From positions 1-64,000 of the forward strand of contig NZ_JACJTT010000001.1 of the NCBI RefSeq assembly GCF_014698825.1: DNA of 64,000 nucleotides, read 5' to 3'. How positions within the stretch are numbered: position 1 is the first letter of the stretch; each line of letters begins with the position of its first letter. This document shows positions 27,094 to 35,141 of the stretch, piece by piece. This DNA comes from Richelia sinica FACHB-800 (lineage in GTDB: Bacteria > Cyanobacteriota > Cyanobacteriia > Cyanobacteriales > Nostocaceae). The notes beneath the pieces were generated by a model. It was not told where the DNA came from. It saw nothing but the letters and a program-made list of their open reading frames with translations, and did no database searches. The translations under genes were made by a program, and so were the position numbers.

Positions 27094-29196
27094 TTAGATA
27101 TTGGCTGTTAACCCTAAGCGAAAAGTAAAACCTGGACTATAGATACGATTGACTCGCTCATATTGCTCACCTAGCAAATTTTCTAAGTGAAGCATCAATC
27201 CCACATTTTTACTGACTGGAATACGTCCACTAAAATCCAGATTTACAAAACTGGGTGAAAAATCTGTATTTTTGTCACCAGGTTTATTGTAGAGAGAGCG
27301 ACGAGAACCACTATTATAAGTCAAATACAAATTAGCTTGCCATCCGGCATTTTCATAAGCGATACCAGTTTGTAGTAAAGAATAAGGTATTAATCCTAAT
27401 TGCAAACCCGTTTCTGTGCCTGTTTTGATTTCTGCATCTGTGTAGGTGTAATTGACAAAAGTAGACCATGTTCGGTTAATTTCCAACTGTAGCGCTGCTT
27501 CTAAACCATTGGTATCAACTAAACCAATATTTTCCCATCTACCATTAATAATGCCTAGTCGGTTATCTAAACTACTACCAAAATAAGTAAACTGCCCTTG
27601 CAAATTGCTAGATAAATTTATATCTACTCCCGCAGTCCAAGCTGAACCAGTTTCTGGTTTTAAGTCTGGGTTTGGTTCCCAACCATGAACTGTATCATAC
27701 ACATACAATTGGTCTAAACCTGGATTACGCTGTGCTCCTATCCAACTACCTCGAATAGCTATAGTTGGTGAAATTTCATAGCGTATCCCTACACTAGGAT
27801 TGAGATAGTTGCCAAATTGTCCATCAAAGGTTTGTCTTACACCTAAATCGACTAAAAATTTATCGCTAATGTTCCAAGTATTGACTGCAAATAATGCAGT
27901 ATTGACTACACTTCTATCCTCTCGCTCATTATTATTAGCTCTATTAGGACTGGTACTAAATACGTCACCATTTAAATCTGTATTTTTTAAATCTATTCCC
28001 CAGCGTAAGCGATTATCTTGATTAAATTTCCACTCATGGTCTACTCTAGCAGAAAACTGTTTTGTATCTAAAATAGCTGTGCGGTAATATTCTGTCCCCT
28101 GAAAAACAGTTGGGCCGTAGGTGCTAAAGTAGTCTTGATTATAACCAATTGTCGTTGTCAAAATAGAATTTCTTTTATCATCAAGTTGTGTTTTCCAAGC
28201 CAAACCAATATTCAAACCATCATGGTCTAATCTATCTTTTTGCAATGGAAAACCAAAATAAATTAATCCTCGACGACTACTCAAGGTTTTGATATCTAAA
28301 TTTAATGAATTTTTGGGATTAATATCAACAGCAATACTGCCAAAATATGTACTTGTTGCTGTATCCGCGTTAAATAAAAAACCTTGGGAGTCGCGATTTG
28401 CAGCACCTACAGGTACAGGATAACGATTATCGACAAAATATCTTTCAAAGCTAAAGTTATATTTAACAGCATCGGTACTACCACCATAGCTAACTTGTTG
28501 ATTATTTAAGCTGAGTGATCCAAATTCAACAGTACCTGTGAATCTGGGTTTACCATCACCTTGCTTAGTAATGATGTTGACAATTCCACCAAAGGCTGAT
28601 GAACCATATAAAGAAGAAGCTGCACCACTATATAATTCTACTCTTTCGATAGATTCAACAGGAATACTATTTAAATCTGTATTACCGTGATAAGTGCTAA
28701 TGTTGTTGTTAATAGGTCTGCCATTAATCAAAAATACAGATTGATTAATAGACGCTCCTCGGTAGTATGTACCCGTATGAATATCTGCACCATAGCCTAC
28801 ATCATTAATGGCAAAACCAGGTAGTCTTTTGAGAATTTCAGCAACGCTACTAGCTCCCTGCTTTTGAATCTCTTCCTTCTCAATGACATAAGTTGGTGTA
28901 GATTCAGGAAGAGAATCTTTCTCTCCAATAGCTTCAAGAAAAATATCTGCATCATCAGTAATGGTAGTATTTCCTTCTGCCTCGGTTTCTTTTTCATTAT
29001 CATTTGTTTTTGGCTGTTGAGTTAATAACTCAGCCCTAGTTACAGGTATGAAATTTTCACTCAAATTGGGAATATCTAACGTGTTTTTTTGTGATTGATT
29101 ACTATTTTTTGGCGAATTTTCTTCAACGGCAAACACAGGAGAAAATGCCAGTAAATTTAGCAAAGACACTGGCAATAGAAAAATATACTTATTCAT
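27094..29196 (-). CDS. TonB-dependent outer-membrane receptor
   Basis: Active importer for a siderophore, vitamin B12 or a similar ligand, driven by TonB-ExbBD. It is 700 residues with a signal peptide at 1-23 (ends VFAVEE). A short linker is followed by the plug domain at about 100-220 (YVIEKEEIQKQGASSVAEIL; VFLINGRPINN; YGSSAFGGIVNIITK) and a 22-strand barrel ending with an aromatic-rich strand (SPGFTFRLGLTANI). It lacks the N-terminal AMIN domain found in many cyanobacterial siderophore receptors. A Fur-like sequence lies in its promoter region, which favours an iron-related ligand. No transport genes are adjacent. Confidence 0.92.
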   Translation of the reverse strand: MNKYIFLLPVSLLNLLAFSPVFAVEENSPKNSNQSQKNTLDIPNLSENFIPVTRAELLTQQPKTNDNEKETEAEGNTTITDDADIFLEAIGEKDSLPESTPTYVIEKEEIQKQGASSVAEILKRLPGFAINDVGYGADIHTGTYYRGASINQSVFLINGRPINNNISTYHGNTDLNSIPVESIERVELYSGAASSLYGSSAFGGIVNIITKQGDGKPRFTGTVEFGSLSLNNQQVSYGGSTDAVKYNFSFERYFVDNRYPVPVGAANRDSQGFLFNADTATSTYFGSIAVDINPKNSLNLDIKTLSSRRGLIYFGFPLQKDRLDHDGLNIGLAWKTQLDDKRNSILTTTIGYNQDYFSTYGPTVFQGTEYYRTAILDTKQFSARVDHEWKFNQDNRLRWGIDLKNTDLNGDVFSTSPNRANNNEREDRSVVNTALFAVNTWNISDKFLVDLGVRQTFDGQFGNYLNPSVGIRYEISPTIAIRGSWIGAQRNPGLDQLYVYDTVHGWEPNPDLKPETGSAWTAGVDINLSSNLQGQFTYFGSSLDNRLGIINGRWENIGLVDTNGLEAALQLEINRTWSTFVNYTYTDAEIKTGTETGLQLGLIPYSLLQTGIAYENAGWQANLYLTYNSGSRRSLYNKPGDKNTDFSPSFVNLDFSGRIPVSKNVGLMLHLENLLGEQYERVNRIYSPGFTFRLGLTANI

Positions 29197-29239
29197 TTTT
29201 GCTCACACACACATGTAAAAACAGTCACACCATTCTTTA

Positions 29240-29258
29240 TCTGATAATGAAAATGTGT
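29240..29258 (-). promoter_or_regulatory. Possible Fur box and promoter of the TonB-receptor gene
   Basis: On the plus strand TCTGATAATGAAAATGTGT resembles part of the Fur consensus (GATAATGATAATCATTATC). On the minus strand it overlaps TTGACA, a possible -35 element, about 60 bp before the start codon. The match is partial. Confidence 0.35.
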
Positions 29259-29405
29259 CAACAGACAAGTCGTCATACTTATTAGTGAAGATGACCATTG
29301 CTATTTGATGGCTGATGGCAGAGATTTTCTGCGCTAAACTAAAAATAATGGGATAATCTCTGGCGTTAAGTTCTACGCAAAATTTATCCTTATCACTCCA
29401 GTGAC

Positions 29406-29744
29406 ATGTCTCAAGAGCCTAAAAAATCACTACAGATTCAGGAGATTATTGGACTTAAACCACAACATTTTGCTGATCTAATCAGAGCATCTCAATTAAT
29501 TTTTGATCCTAGCGGGGGTATTTCTGGAAGAAGATTAAAAGTTGATTGGGAAAGTTTTGGTATTCCGCAAAATGTAGCGAATAATCTCAAGTGTCTTGGA
29601 GAAGAGTTTCAATATACTTCTCCTTATATTTCTGCCGAAGTTATCTGGAATAAGTTAATTCCAGAAACGAGAATTTGGTTTATCGAAAATAAAGATAAGT
29701 TGTGGCAGTTTGAAGAAATATTCCCTGCACTTGACGAAGACTAA
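29406..29744 (+). CDS. Hypothetical protein, 112 residues
   Basis: A small soluble acidic protein with no signal peptide, membrane helix or catalytic signature that I recognise. It has a repeated helical pattern (LKPQHFADLIRASQLIFDPS; ISAEVIWNKLIPETRIWFIE) and an acidic C-terminus (PALDED). It is transcribed divergently from the TonB receptor, with a 209-bp shared upstream region that includes the possible Fur box. The codon use looks like its neighbours, so I regard it as a real gene. Function unknown. Confidence 0.6.
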   Translation: MSQEPKKSLQIQEIIGLKPQHFADLIRASQLIFDPSGGISGRRLKVDWESFGIPQNVANNLKCLGEEFQYTSPYISAEVIWNKLIPETRIWFIENKDKLWQFEEIFPALDED

Positions 29745-29827
29745 AATTCAAACTTGCCTATGACTTTTGTTAGCAATTAGGATGTAGCGATGCCGTAAAT
29801 AATTACCTGTCAGCAGGTGTACAATGT

Positions 29828-29975
29828 AGGGTGTGTAATAATTGACTTTTTTATACCAATTCTCTGTGAAGTGATGTTATATTAGCCTACAGCATATCAT
29901 CTAGGTTAATACACAATCCTAAAGTCTGCTGCTAATGCAGCGCAGATTAATACAGAATTGGTATAAACACACCCT
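29828..29975. mobile_element. MITE-like element with nested inverted repeats
   Basis: An inner element (29852-29965, 114 bp) has terminal inverted repeats TATACCAATTCT and AGAATTGGTATA (left TATACCAATTCTCTGT against right ACAGAATTGGTATA, one 2-base gap). It is flanked by a second inverted pair, AGGGTGTGT (29828-29836) and ACACACCCT (29967-29975). No coding capacity. The inner repeats match the outer end of the IS630-type remnant at 36628-36641, so that family could have mobilised it. Confidence 0.75.
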
Positions 29976-30078
29976 ATATTAATAATATGAATGCAAATTT
30001 ACTAGATAATTAAATTGACTTGTTAACCCGGAATGAGGGTATAAATCACGAAATTAAATACTAATATCTAATAGAGAA

Positions 30079-30615
30079 ATGATGTTTATGAAAATGTTGG
30101 TTGCTAGAGTAGCATTGGCTACGGTGTGTTTAATTGGCGGAGTTACTACTACCGATTCCCATCATAGTAGCATTGTTTTGGCAGATAATCCTCCTGAAAC
30201 TTCTGAAGCAGAAAATGATCAAGAGGTGATTGTTAATAATGCTGAATTTGGAATTAAAAGAATTAATCGGGGCAAAGCAAATTTTATTCCCACGACTCAA
30301 GTACCGCTACAAGAAGGATATGTTTATGGCTGGCGAATTCAATTAGATAAATATCAAGGAGAGGTGAAATGGCGGGAGGTACTGCGGTTACCAAAGGCCC
30401 CAGAGACTTGGAGTACAGAGTTTAGTGAAGATTTTTCGATCTCAAAAGATGGGAAAACAGCTACTTCTAAACGGAGTCAAACGCCTGTAAATGGTGTAAT
30501 TGAGAACTTTTGGACGATCGCACCAGGAGATCCCGTTGGCAAGCATCAAATAGAAGTATATATCGATGAGCGGTTGATAGCAACCTTTGATTTTGAAGTG
30601 GTAGAAGAAAAATAG
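30079..30615 (+). CDS. Exported protein of unknown function
   Basis: A 178-residue protein. A hydrophobic signal (MLVARVALATVCLIGGVTTT) lies at about residues 6-25, so it should be periplasmic. The clustered ATGs at 30079, 30082, 30088 and 30094 leave the exact start open. The mature part is predicted beta-rich and Ig-like (VYGWRIQLDKYQGEVKWREV; FWTIAPGDPVGKHQIEVYID; LIATFDFEV), similar in pattern to domains that bind a partner in the envelope. No family recognised. It is convergent with recA, with a shared hairpin between the stops. Confidence 0.65.
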   Translation: MMFMKMLVARVALATVCLIGGVTTTDSHHSSIVLADNPPETSEAENDQEVIVNNAEFGIKRINRGKANFIPTTQVPLQEGYVYGWRIQLDKYQGEVKWREVLRLPKAPETWSTEFSEDFSISKDGKTATSKRSQTPVNGVIENFWTIAPGDPVGKHQIEVYIDERLIATFDFEVVEEK

Positions 30616-30638
30616 GTTGACACTAAAATCAACTTCAT

Positions 30639-30673
30639 AAAAAAGTCTGAACTACACATCAGGTTCAGACTTT
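30639..30673 (-). terminator. Terminator of recA (possibly bidirectional)
   Basis: AAAGTCTGAAC and GTTCAGACTTT form an 11-bp stem around a ten-base loop. Read on the minus strand it is followed by a run of T. It lies 30 bp after the recA stop and 24 bp after the convergent gene. Confidence 0.8.
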
Positions 30674-30702
30674 CATGAGATTTCCCTAATTCAATTTGCT
30701 GA

Positions 30703-31779
30703 TTATTCTTCCTCTAAATCCACTTCTTCTTCTTCCTCATCGTCCTGATTCTTCGCTACGGAATTAGCAGAAACGACTGCACCTTTATCTAATTTTTCCC
30801 TCACTAAGTCTTTAATTTTGTCAGCAAATTCGGTCTTTTCTTCTAAATACTTAATGGCGTTATCTCTTCCTTGGGAAATGTTTTCACCGTTATAGCTGTA
30901 CCAAGCACCTTTACGAATCAACACTCCGGTTTCTTCTGCGAGGTCTACTAAACAACCTAAAGTAGAAACGCCTTTACCGAAGATAATATCAAACTCAGCA
31001 ACTCTAAAGGGTGGTGCAACTTTGTTTTTAGCTACCTTCACTTTCACACGGTTGCCAAATTCATCAGAACCTTTTTTCAAGGTTTGAATACGACGGATAT
31101 CTAAACGCACAGATGCGTAAAATTTCAAAGCGTTACCACCAGTGGTGGTTTCTGGACTACCATAGGTGACTCCAATCTTTTGCCGCAATTGGTTGATAAA
31201 GATGACGGTGCAACCAGATTTACCAATGTTACCTGTAATTTTACGTAAGGCTTGGCTCATTAACCTGGCTTGCAAACCAACGTGAGCATCACCCATATCA
31301 CCTTCGATTTCTGCACGGGGTACAAGGGCGGCTACTGAGTCTATGACTACAATATCAACTGCGGCGGAACGGACTAATTGATCAACAATTTCTAAGGCTG
31401 ATTCACCTGTGTCTGGCTGAGAAACCAGGAGGTTTTCAATATCTACACCCAAGGCGGCTGCATAGGTAGGGTCTAGGGCGTGTTCTGCGTCTACAAAGGC
31501 GGCAATACCACCATTTCTTTGAACTTCAGCGATCGCATGGAGTGCTACTGTAGTTTTACCAGAACTTTCCGGGCCATAAATCTCGATGACTCGCCCTTTT
31601 GGTAAACCACCACCCAAAGCTAAATCTAAGGTTAGCGCCCCAGTGGAAATGGTTTCTACCCGCATCCGAGTAGCATCTCCCAGGCGCATAATCGCTCCCT
31701 TACCAAAGCTACGCTCAATTTGGTTGAGTACCATATTTAGCGCTTTTTGCTTGCCCGCAGTGTCTGTGTTGATAGCCAT
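30703..31779 (-). CDS. recA: Recombinase RecA
   Basis: DNA strand-exchange ATPase and LexA co-protease. It has 358 residues. Walker A is [11 protein letters not shown] near residues 69-79 and Walker B is [17 protein letters not shown] near 140-156. DNA-binding loop L1 ([17 protein letters not shown]) and loop L2 ([20 protein letters not shown]) are intact. The C-terminus is very acidic ([13 protein letters not shown]). GAGG lies eight bases before the ATG. A LexA-type box lies 52 bp upstream. Confidence 0.99.
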   Translation of the reverse strand: MAINTDTAGKQKALNMVLNQIERSFGKGAIMRLGDATRMRVETISTGALTLDLALGGGLPKGRVIEIYGPESSGKTTVALHAIAEVQRNGGIAAFVDAEHALDPTYAAALGVDIENLLVSQPDTGESALEIVDQLVRSAAVDIVVIDSVAALVPRAEIEGDMGDAHVGLQARLMSQALRKITGNIGKSGCTVIFINQLRQKIGVTYGSPETTTGGNALKFYASVRLDIRRIQTLKKGSDEFGNRVKVKVAKNKVAPPFRVAEFDIIFGKGVSTLGCLVDLAEETGVLIRKGAWYSYNGENISQGRDNAIKYLEEKTEFADKIKDLVREKLDKGAVVSANSVAKNQDDEEEEEVDLEEE

Positions 31780-31830
31780 TAGAGCCTCTAAATATATTGA
31801 TTTAAGAAGAATTGGGTTTGGGGGTTTATT

Positions 31831-31844
31831 AGAACAGATATACT
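31831..31844 (-). promoter_or_regulatory. LexA box of recA
   Basis: On the minus strand the site reads AGTATATCTGTTCT, which fits the Anabaena LexA consensus RGTACNNNDGTWCB with one mismatch (T for C at position 5). It overlaps possible -10 hexamers (TAAAAT, TAGTAT) 52 bp upstream of the ATG, where repressor binding would block RNA polymerase. Confidence 0.75.
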
Positions 31845-32662
31845 ATTTTAACTGGAAAATGTGACAATAGTACAACTCATAACAATTTTAGATTTTGAAT
31901 TTTCGATTTTGGATGAGTAATACCCCTTAAATGCGATGATGACGGTGCTTTGGAGTAGATCCTAACTCACCACATCCCTAATTTTGGGTTTTGGGGTAAA
32001 AGATTTTCGTCGATGTAGGGGGAAAGTAGATAGATGGAATTCTTGCCTATGCCAATCTGTAGCTAGATAGCATCCTGTTAGGGCACTCCAAAAAATAAAT
32101 TATGCCAAATTGGAGGGGTGGGGTTATCCTGCCCCTATGAGTTGCGGGTTTCGTAAGTTACTGGTCAATTTGCAAACCCTCGACCTCAGCAATAATCAAC
32201 TCAGTAGTCTGCCTGAGGGGATCAGGAACTTAGGGAATTCCAGAGAATAAGTTATTCCAAAAAAAACAAAAGACAGCATCTGCATGAGAATGATTATTAT
32301 TATTGATGATGACATAGTTTATTTTCTGGAAGTCTCTTATGCTCTAATTATCTGCTATCCATAACCTGGATACATGCAAAAAGTGAGAAAATATATACGG
32401 TAAATTAGACAATTATTTAAAATGTCTGGAAATTGAACAAAATCAAAAATCTAGAGTTTAAATAGTGAGCTTTTAACTAGATGACTAACGATAATCTTTG
32501 AGTAAGTCAATATCGCTGCCACATTTCTATCTTTACGTCTTATACCTAAAGGTAGAAAATAAGGTCTACTCCTAATTGGTTACACTTGAGATACTTCCTC
32601 CTCAAGATGTATCTACTCAGGAATGAGCGACCTATCTTTTTGAATAGAGCAACTGAGGGCAG
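31845..32662. other. Gene-free region with a leucine-rich-repeat fragment
   Basis: Divergent spacer between recA and a TPR gene. Apart from the LRR fragment at 32137-32250 I see no coding potential, RNA gene or repeat copy. The last 200 bp should hold the TPR-gene promoter. Confidence 0.5.
32137..32250 (+). pseudogene. Leucine-rich-repeat gene fragment
   Basis: A 37-codon frame reads ATG SCGFRK, then LLVNLQTLDLSNNQLSSLPE and GIRNLGNSRE before TAA. LxxLxxLDLSNNQLSSLPxxIxNL is the canonical bacterial LRR unit. Only one and a half units remain, so this is debris from a larger LRR gene such as the LRR/Roco-type proteins of filamentous cyanobacteria. Real LRR proteins need several units to fold, so a functional product is unlikely. 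Confidence 0.75.
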
Positions 32663-33685
32663 ATGACAAAACCTTTAAATCAACTCAAAGATTGGGAACA
32701 GAGTTTTCAAGCCGCCAATTATTGCTATAAACAAGGTAAATTCCAGGAATATCTGCAAATTGCTAGGGAAAATTTGCACTTAGCTAGGGCAATTCCTGAC
32801 CGAGCAAAAGAAGGCTATGCTTTAAATAATCTTGGGTTAGCCTACCTCAGTTGCTGTCAACCTCAAAAAGCATTAGATTATTTTCATCAAGCAGTTAATA
32901 TCGCTGTAGAACTTGGCTATCAGCAAGGAGAAGCGATTGCTTTAAGTAATTTAGGTTCAACCTACAGCAGATTGTCAAAATATGACATTGCTTTACAATA
33001 TTTGGAAAAATCACTGCAAATTTTGAGAAAACTAGAAGACATACCAGGTGAAATTTCTAGTTTGAATGAAGTGGCTCTGATATATACTAAATTGGGAGAA
33101 CCGAAAAGAGCCTTATTACTGCATCACCAAATTTTGAATATGCGTCAATTTATTGGTGATTTTTCTGGTGAAGCTGTGACATTAAATGGGATTGGCTTTG
33201 CTTATAGTGTGCAAGGTAAATTTAAAACAGCACTGAAATATTTTCAACAAGCGTTACCAATTCAAAAAGCTGTCAAAAATTTGTCAGGAGAGGCGATTAC
33301 ATTAAATAATGTGGCTTCTACTTATTGCGATTTAGGTAAACCAAAGCAAGCACTACTACTTTATCATCTGGTTTTGTTGGCACGTCAAACATTAAACGAT
33401 AGAGCCGGTGAAGCAGCAACGCTGAATAATATTGGCTATACCTACAGTTTGATTCCTAATAACTATAAAGCGATCAAGTTTTATAAACAAGCGATCGCTA
33501 TTTATCAAGAATTGGGTGATGGGCTAGGAGAAATATCAGCTTGGTTAAATCTGGGTAATCTTTATGCCACAACCAAGCGCAAAAAATTAGCACGTTCTTG
33601 CTATGACAATGCTCAAGACTTAGCCAAGCAAATGGAAAATCAGCCCCTACTCAAAAAAGTACAGCAATTTATCGACAATATTTAG
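32663..33685 (+). CDS. TPR repeat protein
   Basis: A 340-residue soluble protein made almost entirely of tetratricopeptide repeats of the 40-residue type (about seven), with recurring GEAxxLNNxGxxYxxxG and ALxYFQQAL patterns, for example at about 57-70, 97-110, 177-190, 217-230 and 257-270. This 40-residue spacing is typical of Rapsyn/FlaH/kinesin-light-chain-like TPRs (as in PknD/PATS-associated proteins). No signal peptide and no enzymatic domain. It probably acts as a protein-binding scaffold. It lies upstream of the photolyase-like pair with a 51-bp gap, so co-transcription is possible. Confidence 0.9.
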   Translation: MTKPLNQLKDWEQSFQAANYCYKQGKFQEYLQIARENLHLARAIPDRAKEGYALNNLGLAYLSCCQPQKALDYFHQAVNIAVELGYQQGEAIALSNLGSTYSRLSKYDIALQYLEKSLQILRKLEDIPGEISSLNEVALIYTKLGEPKRALLLHHQILNMRQFIGDFSGEAVTLNGIGFAYSVQGKFKTALKYFQQALPIQKAVKNLSGEAITLNNVASTYCDLGKPKQALLLYHLVLLARQTLNDRAGEAATLNNIGYTYSLIPNNYKAIKFYKQAIAIYQELGDGLGEISAWLNLGNLYATTKRKKLARSCYDNAQDLAKQMENQPLLKKVQQFIDNI

Positions 33686-33736
33686 GCTGGATGGGACAAA
33701 TTCCCGCACTACTTCCCATAGAATTGGTAGAAGGTA

Positions 33737-34603
33737 TTGCCAATGTGGGAATGTAGAAAAACTATGTTACGTGATTTTCAAAGTCGCGATGAGTTAGTAA
33801 CTTATCTTCGCAGCCAATTTCCCCAAGTAGTGGAACGAGGGGAAGAAATCAGCACCATAGTGGGAGGAAGAAAGGCAGCACAAAAAGCACTACAAAAAGT
33901 AGACCCAGTTACCTATGGTAAAACTCGTAACTTTTTAACAGGTGCAGTGACTAAACTTTCACCTTATATTCGCTATGGTGTCTTAAGTTTGCGGGAAATT
34001 CGTGATTATATCCTTGAGCAGGTTGAAAATAAAGACGATGCTGCTAAATTAATTAATGAATTAGCTTGGCGTGACTATTGGCAGAGATTGTATGTCAAGC
34101 TAGGAAATAATATTTGGCAAGACCAAGAAGAATATAAAACAGGTTATCAAGCGAAAGATTATGCACCAGAGTTAGCCTCAGATATTCAAGCTGGGACAAC
34201 TGGTAGAGTGTGTATTGATAGCTTTAGCCATGAGTTAAAAGCAACAGGCTATTTACATAATCACATGCGAATGTGGTTAGCAGCTTATATTATTCATTGG
34301 CGCAAAATTCAATGGCAAGCTGGGGCGAAATGGTTTCTACAACATTTGCTAGATGGAGACCCCGCTAGTAATAATATGTCTTGGCAGTGGGTAGCTAGTA
34401 CGTTTAGTCATAAACCCTATTTTTTTAATAGAGAAAATTTAGAAAAATACACTAAAGGTGTTTATTGTCGTCAATGTTCTCTTTACGGTAATTGTGATTT
34501 TGAAGGCAGTTATACAGAATTAGAAAAGCGTCTATTTCCCCAGGGAGAATTTACAAAACAGCCCAATAGTCAAACTTGGCAGAAAGGGAAAAGACGAAAA
34601 TAA
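33737..34603 (+). CDS. Photolyase/cryptochrome-type FAD-binding domain protein (C-terminal half only)
   Basis: The 288 residues correspond to the helical FAD-binding half of the DNA photolyase/cryptochrome family. Diagnostic segments are TKLSPYIRYGVLSLREI near 75-91, ELAWRDYWQRLY near 113-124, HNHMRMWLAAYIIHWRKI near 174-191 and LLDGDPASNNMSWQWVAS near 206-223. Whole photolyases have about 470-500 residues; the N-terminal alpha/beta domain is missing here. The next gene encodes a protein that looks like that missing domain. FAD binding is well supported; DNA repair or light-sensing activity is inference. An alternative ATG at 33764 (MLRDFQSRDE) may be the start. Confidence 0.85.
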   Translation: MPMWECRKTMLRDFQSRDELVTYLRSQFPQVVERGEEISTIVGGRKAAQKALQKVDPVTYGKTRNFLTGAVTKLSPYIRYGVLSLREIRDYILEQVENKDDAAKLINELAWRDYWQRLYVKLGNNIWQDQEEYKTGYQAKDYAPELASDIQAGTTGRVCIDSFSHELKATGYLHNHMRMWLAAYIIHWRKIQWQAGAKWFLQHLLDGDPASNNMSWQWVASTFSHKPYFFNRENLEKYTKGVYCRQCSLYGNCDFEGSYTELEKRLFPQGEFTKQPNSQTWQKGKRRK

Positions 34604-34693
34604 TCAAATGAGAAGTGATGGGCATATGAAATCCATTGCTCATGATTATCTGTGTTCATCTGCGTTTATCCGCGTTCAATTATTAATTCTAGA

Positions 34694-35110
34694 ATGAATA
34701 AACCGATTATTTGGATACATGGAGACTGTCTTAGTCCCTACAACCCTGCACTGCAAGAATATCCTAATACCCCGGCTATTTGGGTGTGGGATGAGGCGTT
34801 AATTGAAGCATGGCAACTGAGTTTTAAACGTCTCACTTTTATTTACGAATGCCTGTTAGAGTTACCTGTGGAAATTCGCCGTGGTGATGTGGCTAAGGAA
34901 ATTTTGACTTTTGCTCAAGAACATGATGCCAGTTTAGTAGTTACTACTGATAGCCCCAGTCCCCGATTTGATGATATTTGCACGGAAGTTGAGAGGTCTT
35001 TAGAATTAGAAGTTTTAGAAGTGGAGCCTTTTTTTGATTATGATGGTTACATTGACTTGAAAAGATTTTCCCGCTATTGGAAAGTAGCTGACAAGTACGT
35101 CTGGGATTGA
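34694..35110 (+). CDS. Photolyase N-terminal alpha/beta-domain-like protein
   Basis: A 138-residue protein from the ATG at 34694. An upstream in-frame ATG at 34652 runs through the intergenic phrase TCTGTGTTCATCTGCGTTTA, so I reject it. The pattern PIIWIHGDCLSPYNPALQEY, IWVWDEALI, FIYECLLELP, VEIRRGDVAKEILTFAQEHD and SLVVTT follows the Rossmann-like antenna domain of photolyases (strand 1, NPAL, Fl..L..L, G-D-..-L, then the A..v.. strand). The gene lies 90 bp after the FAD-domain gene, so together they would form a split photolyase with the halves in swapped order. The assignment rests on pattern, not a search. Confidence 0.65.
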   Translation: MNKPIIWIHGDCLSPYNPALQEYPNTPAIWVWDEALIEAWQLSFKRLTFIYECLLELPVEIRRGDVAKEILTFAQEHDASLVVTTDSPSPRFDDICTEVERSLELEVLEVEPFFDYDGYIDLKRFSRYWKVADKYVWD

Positions 35111-35141
35111 CATTATCCTCAATTTAGGTTCTCACCGAGAA

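Noticed and set aside
29197-29405. Cobalamin riboswitch upstream of the TonB receptor
   Set aside because: No B12-box-like sequence is visible; only a partial Fur-like site is there.
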